This document shows positions 45,750 through 54,908 of a stretch of DNA of 58,801 bases, in pieces. Both the position numbers and the translations under genes were made by a program. This DNA comes from CAZDQL01 sp964507325 (lineage in GTDB: Bacteria > Planctomycetota > UBA1135 > GCA-002686595): contig CAZDQL010000035.1 of assembly GCA_964507325.1 (NCBI GenBank), positions 1 to 58,801 on the forward strand, read 5' to 3'. The first letter of the stretch is position 1. The number at the start of each line of letters is the position of its first letter. Under the pieces are notes generated by a model. The model made no database searches, had not been told where the DNA came from, and was given only the letters and a program-made list of their open reading frames with translations.

Positions 45750-45944
45750 CCGCCGCAGGCCGGTTTCCCGCCGGATCGGCGTGGAGGGGGCTTCACGTGC
45801 GGCCGGTCCATGGCCGAAGAGGGGTGCGGCCCAGACTGCGCTGGATCCGGCGCTCTGGAACCCTAGGATGAGCAGCCCTCCGCCCGGTGGGACGCGATGG
45901 GGCGTCCGGCGGGCGGAACCAGTCAGACAGGGAGAACAAGAGAG

Positions 45945-47018
45945 ATGGCGGAGCCTGAACCCGCGCAAGACTCCAGCGACGAACCGCAGAAGGACCACGG
46001 CGTCCTCTACCTGGGGATCGACCTGGGCACCTCCAGGACCTCGGTCTGCGCCTCCAACGGGGTGCGCGAGACGATGGAGTCCTTCGTGGGGTACCCCAAG
46101 GACCCGGTGTCCCGCAAGCTGCTCAAGAAGGACGTGCTCTTCGGTCAGGAGGCGCGGGACAAGCGCCTCTCCCTGATCCTGCACCGCCCCCTGCAGCACG
46201 GCGTCCTGACCTTCAACAAGGACGGCGCCGAGGACCCGGAGGCGCTGCGCGCCGCCCAGGACCTGGTCAAGGAGATCGTCGGCCTGGCCCGCCCCCGCGC
46301 CGACGAGCTGGTCTACGCCGTGATCGGCGTGCCGGCCCAGGCCTCGATCCACAACAAGGACGCCATCCTGCAGGCGGCCCGGCAGTCGGTCGACTCGGTG
46401 ATGCTCTGCTCCGAGCCCTTCTCGGTCGCCTACGGCCTCGAGATGCTCGAGGACGTCCTGGTGATCGACATCGGCGCGGGGACCGTCGACCTGTGCCGCA
46501 TGCACGGCACCATGCCCGAGGACGCCGACCAGATCACCCTCACCTCGGCCGGGGACTTCGTGGACCAGGAGCTCAGCAACGAGATCGGGGATGCCTTCCC
46601 CGAGGCGCAGTTCACCGTGCAGATGGTGAAGGGGATCAAGGAGCGCCACTCCACCGTCGACGAGACCACCGAGCAGATCCGCGTCTCCCTGCCGGTGCAG
46701 GGCAAGCCCACCGACTTCGACATCACCGAGCAGATGCGCGCCTGCTGCCGGCGCATCGTCCCGCCCATGGTGGAGGGGCTCGGCAAGTTGATCGCCACCT
46801 TCGACCCCGAGTTCCAGGAGCGGCTGAAGAACCGCGTGCTACTGGCGGGCGGAGGGTCGCAGATCCGCGGGCTGGACCGCGCCATCGAGCAGGAGATGCA
46901 CGCCAACCTCGGCGGGGGACACGTGATCCGCATCGAGGAGCCGATCTACGGCGGCGCCAACGGCGCCCTGAAGATCGCCCACGACATGCCGGAGGACTAC
47001 TGGGAGAAGCTCAAGTAG
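45945..47018 (+). CDS. MamK-like bacterial actin
   Basis: 357 residues of the actin/HSP70 ATPase superfamily. Phosphate-1 loop LGIDLGTSRTSVCAS, phosphate-2 loop VLVIDIGAGTVDLC and adenosine motif VLLAGGGSQIRGL are all intact. Stretches such as SFVGYPKDP, RPLQHGVL, VIGVPAQAS and SEPFSVAYGLEML closely resemble MamK, the filament that aligns magnetosome chains, more than MreB, ParM or FtsA. The C-terminus (PEDYWEKL) also recalls MamK. No other mam gene is in the window, so its cargo here is unknown. It probably forms cytoplasmic filaments. Confidence 0.85.
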   Translation: MAEPEPAQDSSDEPQKDHGVLYLGIDLGTSRTSVCASNGVRETMESFVGYPKDPVSRKLLKKDVLFGQEARDKRLSLILHRPLQHGVLTFNKDGAEDPEALRAAQDLVKEIVGLARPRADELVYAVIGVPAQASIHNKDAILQAARQSVDSVMLCSEPFSVAYGLEMLEDVLVIDIGAGTVDLCRMHGTMPEDADQITLTSAGDFVDQELSNEIGDAFPEAQFTVQMVKGIKERHSTVDETTEQIRVSLPVQGKPTDFDITEQMRACCRRIVPPMVEGLGKLIATFDPEFQERLKNRVLLAGGGSQIRGLDRAIEQEMHANLGGGHVIRIEEPIYGGANGALKIAHDMPEDYWEKLK

Positions 47019-47050
47019 AGGGCGGGGGAGGGAGGCCCCTCCCCCCGCTC
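47018..47050. terminator. Bidirectional GC hairpin between convergent genes
   Basis: GAG-GGCGGGGGAGG pairs with CCCTCCCCCCGCTC (one bulged base) between the actin stop and the S8 protease stop. No clear U tract on either strand. Confidence 0.5.
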
Positions 47051-47055
47051 AGTCC

Positions 47056-48834
47056 TCACTCGATGTCCAGCGGGGCGTAGTTCCCGAAGGCGCCGATCCC
47101 CGGCTGCCCGGAGATGAAGCGCTGCCAGTTCTGGAAGTACCCCATCGTGGTTCCGGAGAGCCCCCCGTCGTTGGGGATGTTGTCGCCGAAGACGAGCTCT
47201 CCGTTGACGTCCAGGGTGCCGATCGCCACGCGGCGCAGCACGCCCTTCAGGAAGAGGTCGCCGTACGGGGGCACCGTGATCGGGTTGTGCACGTCGACGG
47301 TGTCGCCGAAGACGAGCACGACGGGATCGCCGGCCACGCCGCGGTTGGTCACCACGTAGTTGCCGCCGGGGATCAGGTTCCCGCTGATCTCCAGGCGAGG
47401 CACGTTGAGTGAATCGAGAGCGTCGTAGACGTTCGGCCGGGGCCCGATCTGCCCCCCGCTCCCCTGTGGGGTGCCGGTGGCGGTGAGCAGGTCGCGCAGC
47501 GTCAGCGGGTCCATGTCCAACCCGAAGACCGCGCGGTAGACCCCCATGATCTGGATGCCCGCGCCGGTCACGATCGGAGTCGCGCTGGAGGTGCCGCTGA
47601 AGGAGTCGGTGTACTCCTCCGTCGGCGGCCCCGACTGGAGGCTTCCGTAGCCCGCCGTGACCACGTCCCAGCCCCAGCCGTGGGCGTCGAGGCGGGAGCC
47701 GTAGTTGGAGAAGCTGGCCTTGTTGAGCAGGATCCCGTCGGAGGCGCCGACCATCACCGCTCCCGAGTCCCGCACGCTGCGGTCGAACTTGCCGCCGTAG
47801 GAGCCGCTGTCCAGGTTGTTGTCTCCGTTGCCGGCGGCCGCGAAGACGTGGATCCCCAGGGCGGTGGCCGTCTCGACGGTGGCGAAGATGGCGTCGTCCC
47901 ACTCGCAGGGGTGGGGGGCGGGGGGGCCCCAGTAGCACTGCACCTCGAGCACGACCACGTCGCCGGGGGCGGCCGCGGCGGTGGCGTTGGCGATGGCGGT
48001 GGGAATGTTGGCCGAGTTGCCCTGGTGGGTCGACATCAAGACGTCGGAGTCGAAGGACAGGCCGCGCACGCCCAAGCCCTGGTCCTCGCCGATCAAGATC
48101 CCCAACACGGCGGTGCCGTGGTCCCAGGGGTAGGGAGCCCCGGGCAAGCCGACGAACTGCCCCAGGGCCTTGTGGGCCAGGTCTTCGTGGTCGTCGGTCC
48201 AGCCGGTCTCGACGTCGATGATGGTGACGCCGGTCCCCTGTCCACCGTTGAAGGTGTTGCCGTAGTCGCCGCCCACGCCGTCGGGTGCGGGACCGCGGTA
48301 GAGCTGCAGGGGCTCGAAGTCGGGAGTCCGAGGCGGGCGGGAACGCACCAATGCGGCAGGTGCGACCGGGTCCTCCACGCGTCCGATCGGCCACGCCAAC
48401 CCGACCACGTCGAGGGCGTTCAGGGCGTCGCACAGCTCGGCCACGGGCCCCGGGCGATCGAAGTGCACGCGGTAGAAGAGGCGCAGGTCGTGCAGGGGGC
48501 GACCGCCGCGCGCCTCGCCGTCGCTGCGCCAGCGCGCGAGCTCGTCGTCGCTCTGCATCCACATGCGCTCGATGCGCCCCTGCGCGGAGGCGACCAGGAG
48601 ATCGACCACCTCCAGCTCGGGGTCGTCACCGATGAGCTGGCCCTGGACGAGCCGCGCTCCCGAACCGTCCCGCAAGCGCAGGAAGAACACGTCCTGGGCA
48701 TGGTCGGGGGCCAATTGCGTGTGGGGGGGCTTGACCCCCAGCTGCGAGAGCCCGCTGCGCGGTTCCTCGAGGTCCGCGCTCTGGGCGGCCAGCGGCAGGG
48801 TCAGGAAGAAGAGGAGAGGCGTAAGGCGGAGCAT
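47056..48834 (-). CDS. Secreted subtilisin-family (S8) serine protease
   Basis: 592 residues. Signal peptide LLFFLTLPLAAQS, a ~180-residue prodomain-like part, then the S8 catalytic domain: Asp in VTIIDVETGW (~207), His in WDHGTAVLGIL (~239) and Ser in GTSSATPIVTG (~416). The oxyanion Asn lies in FAAAGNGDNN. The last ~110 residues form a beta-rich C-terminal domain (LEISGNLIPGGNYVVT ...) of a kind frequent in planctomycete secreted proteins. Confidence 0.92.
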   Translation of the reverse strand: MLRLTPLLFFLTLPLAAQSADLEEPRSGLSQLGVKPPHTQLAPDHAQDVFFLRLRDGSGARLVQGQLIGDDPELEVVDLLVASAQGRIERMWMQSDDELARWRSDGEARGGRPLHDLRLFYRVHFDRPGPVAELCDALNALDVVGLAWPIGRVEDPVAPAALVRSRPPRTPDFEPLQLYRGPAPDGVGGDYGNTFNGGQGTGVTIIDVETGWTDDHEDLAHKALGQFVGLPGAPYPWDHGTAVLGILIGEDQGLGVRGLSFDSDVLMSTHQGNSANIPTAIANATAAAAPGDVVVLEVQCYWGPPAPHPCEWDDAIFATVETATALGIHVFAAAGNGDNNLDSGSYGGKFDRSVRDSGAVMVGASDGILLNKASFSNYGSRLDAHGWGWDVVTAGYGSLQSGPPTEEYTDSFSGTSSATPIVTGAGIQIMGVYRAVFGLDMDPLTLRDLLTATGTPQGSGGQIGPRPNVYDALDSLNVPRLEISGNLIPGGNYVVTNRGVAGDPVVLVFGDTVDVHNPITVPPYGDLFLKGVLRRVAIGTLDVNGELVFGDNIPNDGGLSGTTMGYFQNWQRFISGQPGIGAFGNYAPLDIE

Positions 48835-48914
48835 GGTGCGGCTCAGAATGGGGATTCGGGAGGAAGGGGATCACTCAAGTGTAGACCGGTAGCGAGCCTG
48901 GGTAACCTCGAGGC

Positions 48915-50090
48915 GTGGTTCACTCGGTCGAGGACTCTGGCAGGGACACCGCAGGGCGCGGCGCGGGGGCGGGGAGGGCCTCGCCCCGGCGCCCCTGGGC
49001 CCTGTTCCTGGTCCTCGCCGGTCTCCTGGGGTGGGGCCTGCTCTGGTTGGCGGGACGCTTCCCGGGCCGCGTGGAGGCCCTGTACTGCCACGGCCTCTAC
49101 CCCCCGCTGGCGAGGGGCTTGGAGCTGGGATGCGGTTGGCTGCCCTGGTCCGCCGCAGAGACGCTGCTCCTCCTGGGAGCGGCGCTCGTGGCGGTGCGCC
49201 TCGCGGGGGCTCTGCGCGCCCTGGCTCGCGGTGAGCGTCGGCTGCGCAGCCTGCTCGCTCGGGGGGCACTCGCAGTCGCCGCAGGAGCGGGGGCCCTCTA
49301 CCTGGCCTTCCTCCTGCTCTGGGGGCTAAACCACGCCCGCCGGCCGCTGTCGGAGCACCTGCAGCTGGAGGCGGTGCCGGTCACCACCGGCGAGCTGTTG
49401 GGCGCGGCGGCCAGGCTCGCGCGCGACGCGCGACGCGCCCGGGAGCGGTTGCCCGCGGGCGCTCCCACCGCCTGTGCCCTGGAGTACGGCGGGGCCCACG
49501 GCGATCCTCGCGTCGCTCGCGCCTGGGAGCAGGGGCTGGAGCGCTACCCCTTCCTGGTGCCCTCGTCGCCACGGGTACGCCGCGCGCTCTCTTCTCCGCT
49601 CCTGAGTTGGGCCGGCTTGACCGGGGTCTACTCCCCCTTCACCGCCGAGCCGCACGTCAACGGTGAGCTCCCCCCGCTGGCGCAGCCCTTCACCGCCCTG
49701 CACGAGCTGGCGCACCGGGGTGGGATCGCGCGGGAGGACGAGGCCAACTTCCTGGCCTGGAGGCTGTGCGCCCTCTCCGCCGATCCCGCGCTGCGCTACT
49801 CCGGGGCGGTGATCACCCTCGGCTACGTGCTGGGCGCCCTGCAACAGGCGGAGCCGGGGATCGCCGCGCCGGTCTTCGACGGGCTCGATCAGCGCGTGCG
49901 CGCCGATTGTGTAGAGCTGTGGTCCTTCTGGCGGGCGCAGCGCACGCCCCTCACGACGGCCGCTGCGCGCGCCAACGATCTCTACCTGAGGGGGCACGGC
50001 CAGGCCGCGGGAGGCAAGAGCTACGGGCTCATGGTCGAGCTGATCGTCGCCTGGCGGAGGTCGGCCCGGGATGGAAACACGGGCGGATAG
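48915..50090 (+). CDS. DUF3810 membrane metallopeptidase-like protein
   Basis: 391 residues with three hydrophobic N-terminal helices. A soluble domain carries a gluzincin site: HELAH (~263) followed by GGIAREDEANFLAW, where the Glu is the probable third zinc ligand. This is the DUF3810 pattern. The substrate is unknown. The start is GTG with no clear ribosome site; the gene is divergent from the S8 protease. Confidence 0.8.
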   Translation: MVHSVEDSGRDTAGRGAGAGRASPRRPWALFLVLAGLLGWGLLWLAGRFPGRVEALYCHGLYPPLARGLELGCGWLPWSAAETLLLLGAALVAVRLAGALRALARGERRLRSLLARGALAVAAGAGALYLAFLLLWGLNHARRPLSEHLQLEAVPVTTGELLGAAARLARDARRARERLPAGAPTACALEYGGAHGDPRVARAWEQGLERYPFLVPSSPRVRRALSSPLLSWAGLTGVYSPFTAEPHVNGELPPLAQPFTALHELAHRGGIAREDEANFLAWRLCALSADPALRYSGAVITLGYVLGALQQAEPGIAAPVFDGLDQRVRADCVELWSFWRAQRTPLTTAAARANDLYLRGHGQAAGGKSYGLMVELIVAWRRSARDGNTGG

Positions 50091-50207
50091 CGTCCCGATC
50101 TGAGTCTGGGCCACGGCTGCGCTCGGAATGCCGCGCGCGACTCAAGGGGGGGCGAGCCCGCGGCCGAGGGAACAGCGAACGGCTCGAGCGCCGACAAGAC
50201 CCCGCGC

Positions 50208-51179
50208 ATGTTCGACCAATCGACCCTCGGTTTCGCCGGCTCGCAGAGCTGCCTCTTCACCCCCGCGGAGGTCGAGCAGTTGATGCGCGTCGAGTTCGAG
50301 CGCGCCAAGCGCTACCGCTACTCGGTGGCCTGTCTCGTGTTCCAGGTCGACCGCCTCGAGCACCTGCACACCGTGCACGGCTTCGAGTCGAAGATGGAGG
50401 TCCTGGGGCGCATGGTGGGGCTGGTGAAACAGGCCACCCGCGCGGGGGACCTCCTGGGGTACCTGGTGGAGGACCGCCTGGTGGCGCTCTTCCCCCACAC
50501 GGGCGCGACCGCCGCCCGCGGGCTGGCGCAACGCCTCCTGAAGCAGGCGCGCGAGCAGGGCTTCCAGGTCGGGGACGCCACCATCCGGGTGACCCTCTCG
50601 ATCGGCCTGGCCCACAACGAGGAGAGCGACGACCTCGGCTTCGACACCCTGGTGCGCGTCGCCCACGAAGGGCTGGCCGTGGCGGACGGGGCCGGGGGAG
50701 ACCGCTGCTCGGAGACGGACCTGTACGCCCTCTACGAGACGGGCCGCGGGGGGGAGCCGGAGGCCAGCGGTGAGGGGCGCGACTACCGCAGCGAGCTGCG
50801 GGAGATGGTCGAGCGCGACGGCGACCTGGAACGGGCCGTGACCAAGCTCGTCGAGGAGATCCTCGAGCGCGCCACCCGCGAGGCCCACGACGAGGTCCTG
50901 AGCCAGGTCCAGGGCGGAGGCGATCAGGAGCAGGCCTACCAGCGGGAGATCGACCTCCTGCGGCGCCGCGTCGCCAAGCTGACGGAGTCCCTGGGGCTGA
51001 CCGAGCGCGAGCTGGGTCGCCTGCAGGGGACGGGCCCCGGCGAAGAGGGGGTCTCCTCGATCTACCGCGAAGTCCAGGGGCTCAGCTTGGAGGACGAGCG
51101 GGCGGAGCTGAAGAAGCAGCTGATGGCCAGCATCTTCGAGGCCAACCTGGACCTGCAGCGCAAGCGGGAAGCCGGCTAG
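50208..51179 (+). CDS. Degenerate GGDEF-domain protein with a C-terminal coiled-coil module
   Basis: 323 residues. Residues ~20-165 have the diguanylate cyclase fold (VEFERAKRYRYSVACLVFQVDRLEHLH..., then TIRVTLSIGLAH), but the GGDEF loop reads VEDRL, so catalysis is unlikely. A helical linker follows, and the last 79 residues repeat the module of the small protein at 45252 (REIDLLRRR, YREVQGL, LKKQLMASIFEANLDLQ). No signal or membrane helix, so cytoplasmic. It may be a signalling or scaffold protein linked to the actin neighbourhood. Confidence 0.78.
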   Translation: MFDQSTLGFAGSQSCLFTPAEVEQLMRVEFERAKRYRYSVACLVFQVDRLEHLHTVHGFESKMEVLGRMVGLVKQATRAGDLLGYLVEDRLVALFPHTGATAARGLAQRLLKQAREQGFQVGDATIRVTLSIGLAHNEESDDLGFDTLVRVAHEGLAVADGAGGDRCSETDLYALYETGRGGEPEASGEGRDYRSELREMVERDGDLERAVTKLVEEILERATREAHDEVLSQVQGGGDQEQAYQREIDLLRRRVAKLTESLGLTERELGRLQGTGPGEEGVSSIYREVQGLSLEDERAELKKQLMASIFEANLDLQRKREAG

Positions 51180-51207
51180 CAGCCGGCCTCCCCCCGGCGG
51201 ATCCAGA

Positions 51208-52752
51208 TCAGGGGCAGAAGGTCACGCTCAGGCCATCGGAGAGGTTGGAGTTGGCCCCTCCGGCCGCCGGGTCGCGCAGCCACCACTGGAAGTTCCAGGT
51301 CTCGCCCGCCTGGATGTTCTGCAGGGGGGGCACGCCGAAGTCGATCGAGCGCGTGACGTTCCCAGCGCCGTCGGCCGGGACCGGGGGGACGATGCGGAAG
51401 ATGGAACCGCCTACGCAGAGCGTGCCGTTGCCCAGGGGGACCTGCTGCTGCTCGGCCCCGAAGAGGAAGAGGCCGAACTGGTCCGGCACCGAGCCGCTGA
51501 CCTGGAGTGCCCAGGCGTTGGCTGCCAGGTTCCAGTTGCCGTTGTCGGAGATGACCGCTCCGGGGCCGGCGGAGTTGGGAGTGGTCACGCAGTAGTTGCC
51601 GGAGCCGCAGGCGACGATCTCGTAGATCTCGCCGTCGGAGTAGTCGAGGACGTACAGGTTGCCCTCTGCGTCCTGGCCGAAGCTCGAGATCGTACTGATG
51701 GTGTCGCTGCCGGCGGGCTCCAGCTCGGACGTGCGGTCCACGAAGTTCTGCACGCTGGAGCCGTCCCACTCGAAGCTCCAGATCCTGCTCGAGCAGTAGT
51801 CGCCGAAGAAGTAGGTGCCCCGCAGCCACTCGACGGGGCCGCGGTACACGTAGCCGCCGGTGACGGAGCAGTTGCCGGCGCTGTGGGCGTACTCGTGCAC
51901 CGGCAGGGTCAGCGACTGATGGTTGCAGGTGCACCCCGAGAGGCCGGTGCAGTGGGTGCCCTCCATGCAGCGCCAGCCGTAGTTCTCACGGCCCTTGCTG
52001 GCGGAGCTGGCCCAGTGGATCTCCTCCCAATCCCACTGCCCCACGTCCCCGATCCAGAGATCTCCGGTCTCGCGGTCGAAGGAGAAACGCCAGGGGTTGC
52101 GCAGGCCGAGGGCCCAGATCTCGTCGTTGGCCCCGCCTAACCCGACGAAGGGATTGTCGCTGGGGATGAAGGGCGCGGGCAGGTCGACGTCGTAGCGCAG
52201 CATCTTGCCCAGGTTCTCCAGCGGGTCCTGGGCGCGGTTCCCGGGATCGTTGGCGGCGCCGCCGTCCCCCATGCCGACGTAGAGCTTGCCGTCCAGTCCG
52301 AAGGCGATGCAGCCGCCGTTGTGGTTGCCGAAGGGCTGTGCGATGTCGGCGATCGTCTGCACCGGGCTCGGATTGGCCACGTCCGGATCGGCGCTGACGG
52401 CGTACTCCTCGACCCGCGTGGCTCCGCCGCTGCGCGTGTAGTTGACGAAGAAGCGTCCGTTGTCGGCGTAGTCCGGGTGGAAGGCCAGGCCCAGGAGACC
52501 CCGTTCCCCGCCAGTCGCAACGCCTCCGGTCAGGTCGAGGAAGGTGAGGACCGTCCCGTCCGGCTTGATGATGTGGATGTCCGCTTCGTTCTGCTCCAAG
52601 ACGAACAGGCGTGGATCGTCCGGGGGGGAGGTCAGGAGGACGGGTTGGGAGAAGCCCGAGGCGACCTTCACGGCGGAGAGGCTCTGGGCTCCGGTGGCGC
52701 CGCATAAGAGAACGCCGGCGAGGAGCATGGAGGCAGACTGGTGGAAGCGCAT
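51208..52752 (-). CDS. Secreted PQQ-type glucose/sorbosone dehydrogenase-like protein
   Basis: 514 residues. Signal peptide, then the GSDH beta-propeller: GFSQPVLLTSPPDDPRLFVLEQ, GERGLLGLAFHPDYADNGRFFVNYT, FGNHNGGCIAFGLDGKLYVGMGDGG, LRNPWRFSFDRETGDLWIGDVGQ. These match soluble PQQ-dependent sugar dehydrogenases. The last ~130 residues are an extra Cys-containing beta domain (LCVGGSIFRIVPPVPADGAG) common in planctomycete exported proteins. The physiological sugar is unknown. Confidence 0.87.
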   Translation of the reverse strand: MRFHQSASMLLAGVLLCGATGAQSLSAVKVASGFSQPVLLTSPPDDPRLFVLEQNEADIHIIKPDGTVLTFLDLTGGVATGGERGLLGLAFHPDYADNGRFFVNYTRSGGATRVEEYAVSADPDVANPSPVQTIADIAQPFGNHNGGCIAFGLDGKLYVGMGDGGAANDPGNRAQDPLENLGKMLRYDVDLPAPFIPSDNPFVGLGGANDEIWALGLRNPWRFSFDRETGDLWIGDVGQWDWEEIHWASSASKGRENYGWRCMEGTHCTGLSGCTCNHQSLTLPVHEYAHSAGNCSVTGGYVYRGPVEWLRGTYFFGDYCSSRIWSFEWDGSSVQNFVDRTSELEPAGSDTISTISSFGQDAEGNLYVLDYSDGEIYEIVACGSGNYCVTTPNSAGPGAVISDNGNWNLAANAWALQVSGSVPDQFGLFLFGAEQQQVPLGNGTLCVGGSIFRIVPPVPADGAGNVTRSIDFGVPPLQNIQAGETWNFQWWLRDPAAGGANSNLSDGLSVTFCP

Positions 52753-52911
52753 GACAATAGGTTCGGTTGGACCGCGGGGCATACCGCGGCTTGGGGAAGG
52801 GAGACGGTCGACGGGATTCTCACCCCCCGGTACCCGGGGGTCAACCGCCGCGCGGCGCGCACGCGGCGGGAGAGGGTGGGGTTGGACACGCTCGGGAAGT
52901 ACACTCGCCGC

Positions 52912-53334
52912 GTGCGCTGCGTCCCCTGGCTGATCCTGTTGGCGGCTTGTTCGCCTGACGTCGAGAAGACCTATTTCGAGGACGGCCGGCTCTACACCTC
53001 CACCTCGCGCCGCGCTGGGTTCCTGCACGGTCTCCAGGAGTTCCACTCCGGGGAGGGGCACCTGGAGCGCTCGGGGACCTGGCACTACGGCGTGCGCCAG
53101 GGCGAATGGCTCTACTATTGGCCCTCGGGCCAGCTGCGCAGCCGCCAGCACTACGTCGACGGCGTGCGCCACGGCCAGTGGACCGAGTGGCACGAGACCG
53201 GGCCCGTGAGCCGGCAGGGGCAGTGGCACCACGGCGACAAGGACGGGGTGTGGGAGTTCTGGAAGGTGGACGGCACCCCGCTGGCGCGCGAAGTCTGGCA
53301 ACGGGGCACGCGGCTGAGCGTGGAGCGGATGTAG
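52912..53334 (+). CDS. MORN-repeat-variant lipoprotein
   Basis: 140 residues. GTG start and lipobox LLAAC. At least four repeats of the form G.W.Y.Y.SGQL..R..Y.DG..HG.W are visible (GVRQGEWLYYWPSGQLRSRQ, GVRHGQWTEWHETGPVSRQG, GDKDGVWEFWKVDGTPL), the bacterial MORN-variant type. The protein probably folds as a repeated beta-hairpin sheet. Binding partner unknown. It may be cotranscribed with the downstream sulfatase gene, 56 bases away. Confidence 0.75.
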   Translation: MRCVPWLILLAACSPDVEKTYFEDGRLYTSTSRRAGFLHGLQEFHSGEGHLERSGTWHYGVRQGEWLYYWPSGQLRSRQHYVDGVRHGQWTEWHETGPVSRQGQWHHGDKDGVWEFWKVDGTPLAREVWQRGTRLSVERM

Positions 53335-53390
53335 GCCAACGGCCTGGCCACCCGAGCGTAGGACGACCTCCAGCGGGGACGGTATCCAGC

Positions 53391-54908
53391 ATGCGAATCA
53401 CCATCACCATCGGCGCGCTGCTCGGCCTGGCGGCTTGCGGGGGGGACGCGCAGGAGGTCGGGCCCTACCGGCACGTGATCCTGGTCTCGCTGGACACCAC
53501 GCGCGCCGACCACCTCGGCGCCTGGGGAGCGGAGGGCGCCCGCACACCGGCCCTGGATGCGCTGGCGCAGAGGGGGGCGCGCTTCACCGACGTGACCGCG
53601 GCGGCGGCGACCACCCTCTCCTCCCACACCTCCTTGATGACCGGTTCCTGGCCCCACACCCACGGCGTGGTGCGCAACGGTTTCGTGGTCAACCAGGGCA
53701 ACGTCATGCTGGCGGAGGTCCTGCGCGAAGCCGGGATGCACACCGCCGCCTTCCTGGGCAGCTTCGCCTTGGAGCGGCGCTTCGCCTTCCACCAGGGGTT
53801 CGACTACTACGACGAGGAGTTCGACCAGCTGGTGACCCCGGACGGCAACTACGACCAGAATCAACGCCTGGCGGAGAACGTGACCGCGGCGGCCCTCCGG
53901 CACGTCGACCGACTCGAGAAGGGGGAGCGGGAACGGCTCTTCCTCTTCGTCCACTACTTCGATCCCCACGCCCCCTACGGCGCGCCGCTTCCGGAGGCGG
54001 GGCCTCCCACCTCCATGCAGGACGTCGAGGCGGCGGTGCGCCTGCGCCAGCGGGCGCTCATCGGCCAGGAGATCGGCCACGCCGGCAGCATCAACGGAGG
54101 CTTCCTCGGCGCGGCGCGCGCCCTCGTGGGACGCGGTGGGGGAGAGCCCCTGGACGCCGACCGACGCTTGGCCGAGGCCTACGCGGGGGAGGTGGCGTAC
54201 CTGGACCACTGCCTGGGCCAGCTCCTGAGCGGACTCGAGGAACGCGGCATCCTCGACGAGGCGGTCGTGGTGGTCACCGCCGACCACGGCGAGACCTTCT
54301 GGGAACACCACGACTTCTGGAACCACGGGCTGTGGGTCCACCAGACGACGGTGCACGTCCCGCTCTTGATCGCCCTGCCGGACGGACGAGGGGCGGGCCT
54401 CGAGATCGACACTCCCGTCTCCACGATCGACGTGCTGCCCACCCTGTGCCACCTGCTCGACCTGGAGCTTCCCGAGCGGGCGGAAGGGGTCACCCTGGTC
54501 CCCGCCCTCGACGGGGAGCCCCACGCGCGGGGCCCCGTCTTCTGCGAGGCCACCCAGCCCTGGAAGATGGCGCGCGGGGAGGGGCGCGCGTGGGCCAACA
54601 GCCGCCTGCCGCAGGCCGCGCGGATGGGCCCCTGGAAGTTCGTCCGCTCCCGCTACAACAGCGTCGAGCAGCTCTTCCACCTGGAGCAGGATCCCGGCGA
54701 GACGGACAATCTGCTCGCGTCACGCCCCGCCGATCCAGCGCTGCAGGAGCGCGTGCGCCAGATGCGCGCCCTGCTGACGGAGTGGACGCGTGGCGCCGAC
54801 CCCCTGCCGTCGCACTTCGACAGCTCCCAGATGGCTGAGACGCTCCAGCGGCTGAAGGGGATGGGGTACTCCGGAGACGAGGACTCCTCTCCCGGGGAGG
54901 GGCGCTGA
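53391..54908 (+). CDS. Sulfatase-family lipoprotein
   Basis: 505 residues. Lipobox GLAAC, then the alkaline phosphatase/sulfatase fold: VILVSLDTTRADHLG with metal-binding Asp, SSHTSLMTG after the nucleophile position, YFDPHAPY and VVTADHGETFWEH. The usual C/S-x-P-S-R motif matured to formylglycine is replaced by TLSSHTS, so it may be a phosphodiesterase, a phosphotransferase or a Thr/Ser-nucleophile relative. The stop abuts the stop of the convergent AsmA-like gene. Confidence 0.85.
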   Translation: MRITITIGALLGLAACGGDAQEVGPYRHVILVSLDTTRADHLGAWGAEGARTPALDALAQRGARFTDVTAAAATTLSSHTSLMTGSWPHTHGVVRNGFVVNQGNVMLAEVLREAGMHTAAFLGSFALERRFAFHQGFDYYDEEFDQLVTPDGNYDQNQRLAENVTAAALRHVDRLEKGERERLFLFVHYFDPHAPYGAPLPEAGPPTSMQDVEAAVRLRQRALIGQEIGHAGSINGGFLGAARALVGRGGGEPLDADRRLAEAYAGEVAYLDHCLGQLLSGLEERGILDEAVVVVTADHGETFWEHHDFWNHGLWVHQTTVHVPLLIALPDGRGAGLEIDTPVSTIDVLPTLCHLLDLELPERAEGVTLVPALDGEPHARGPVFCEATQPWKMARGEGRAWANSRLPQAARMGPWKFVRSRYNSVEQLFHLEQDPGETDNLLASRPADPALQERVRQMRALLTEWTRGADPLPSHFDSSQMAETLQRLKGMGYSGDEDSSPGEGR

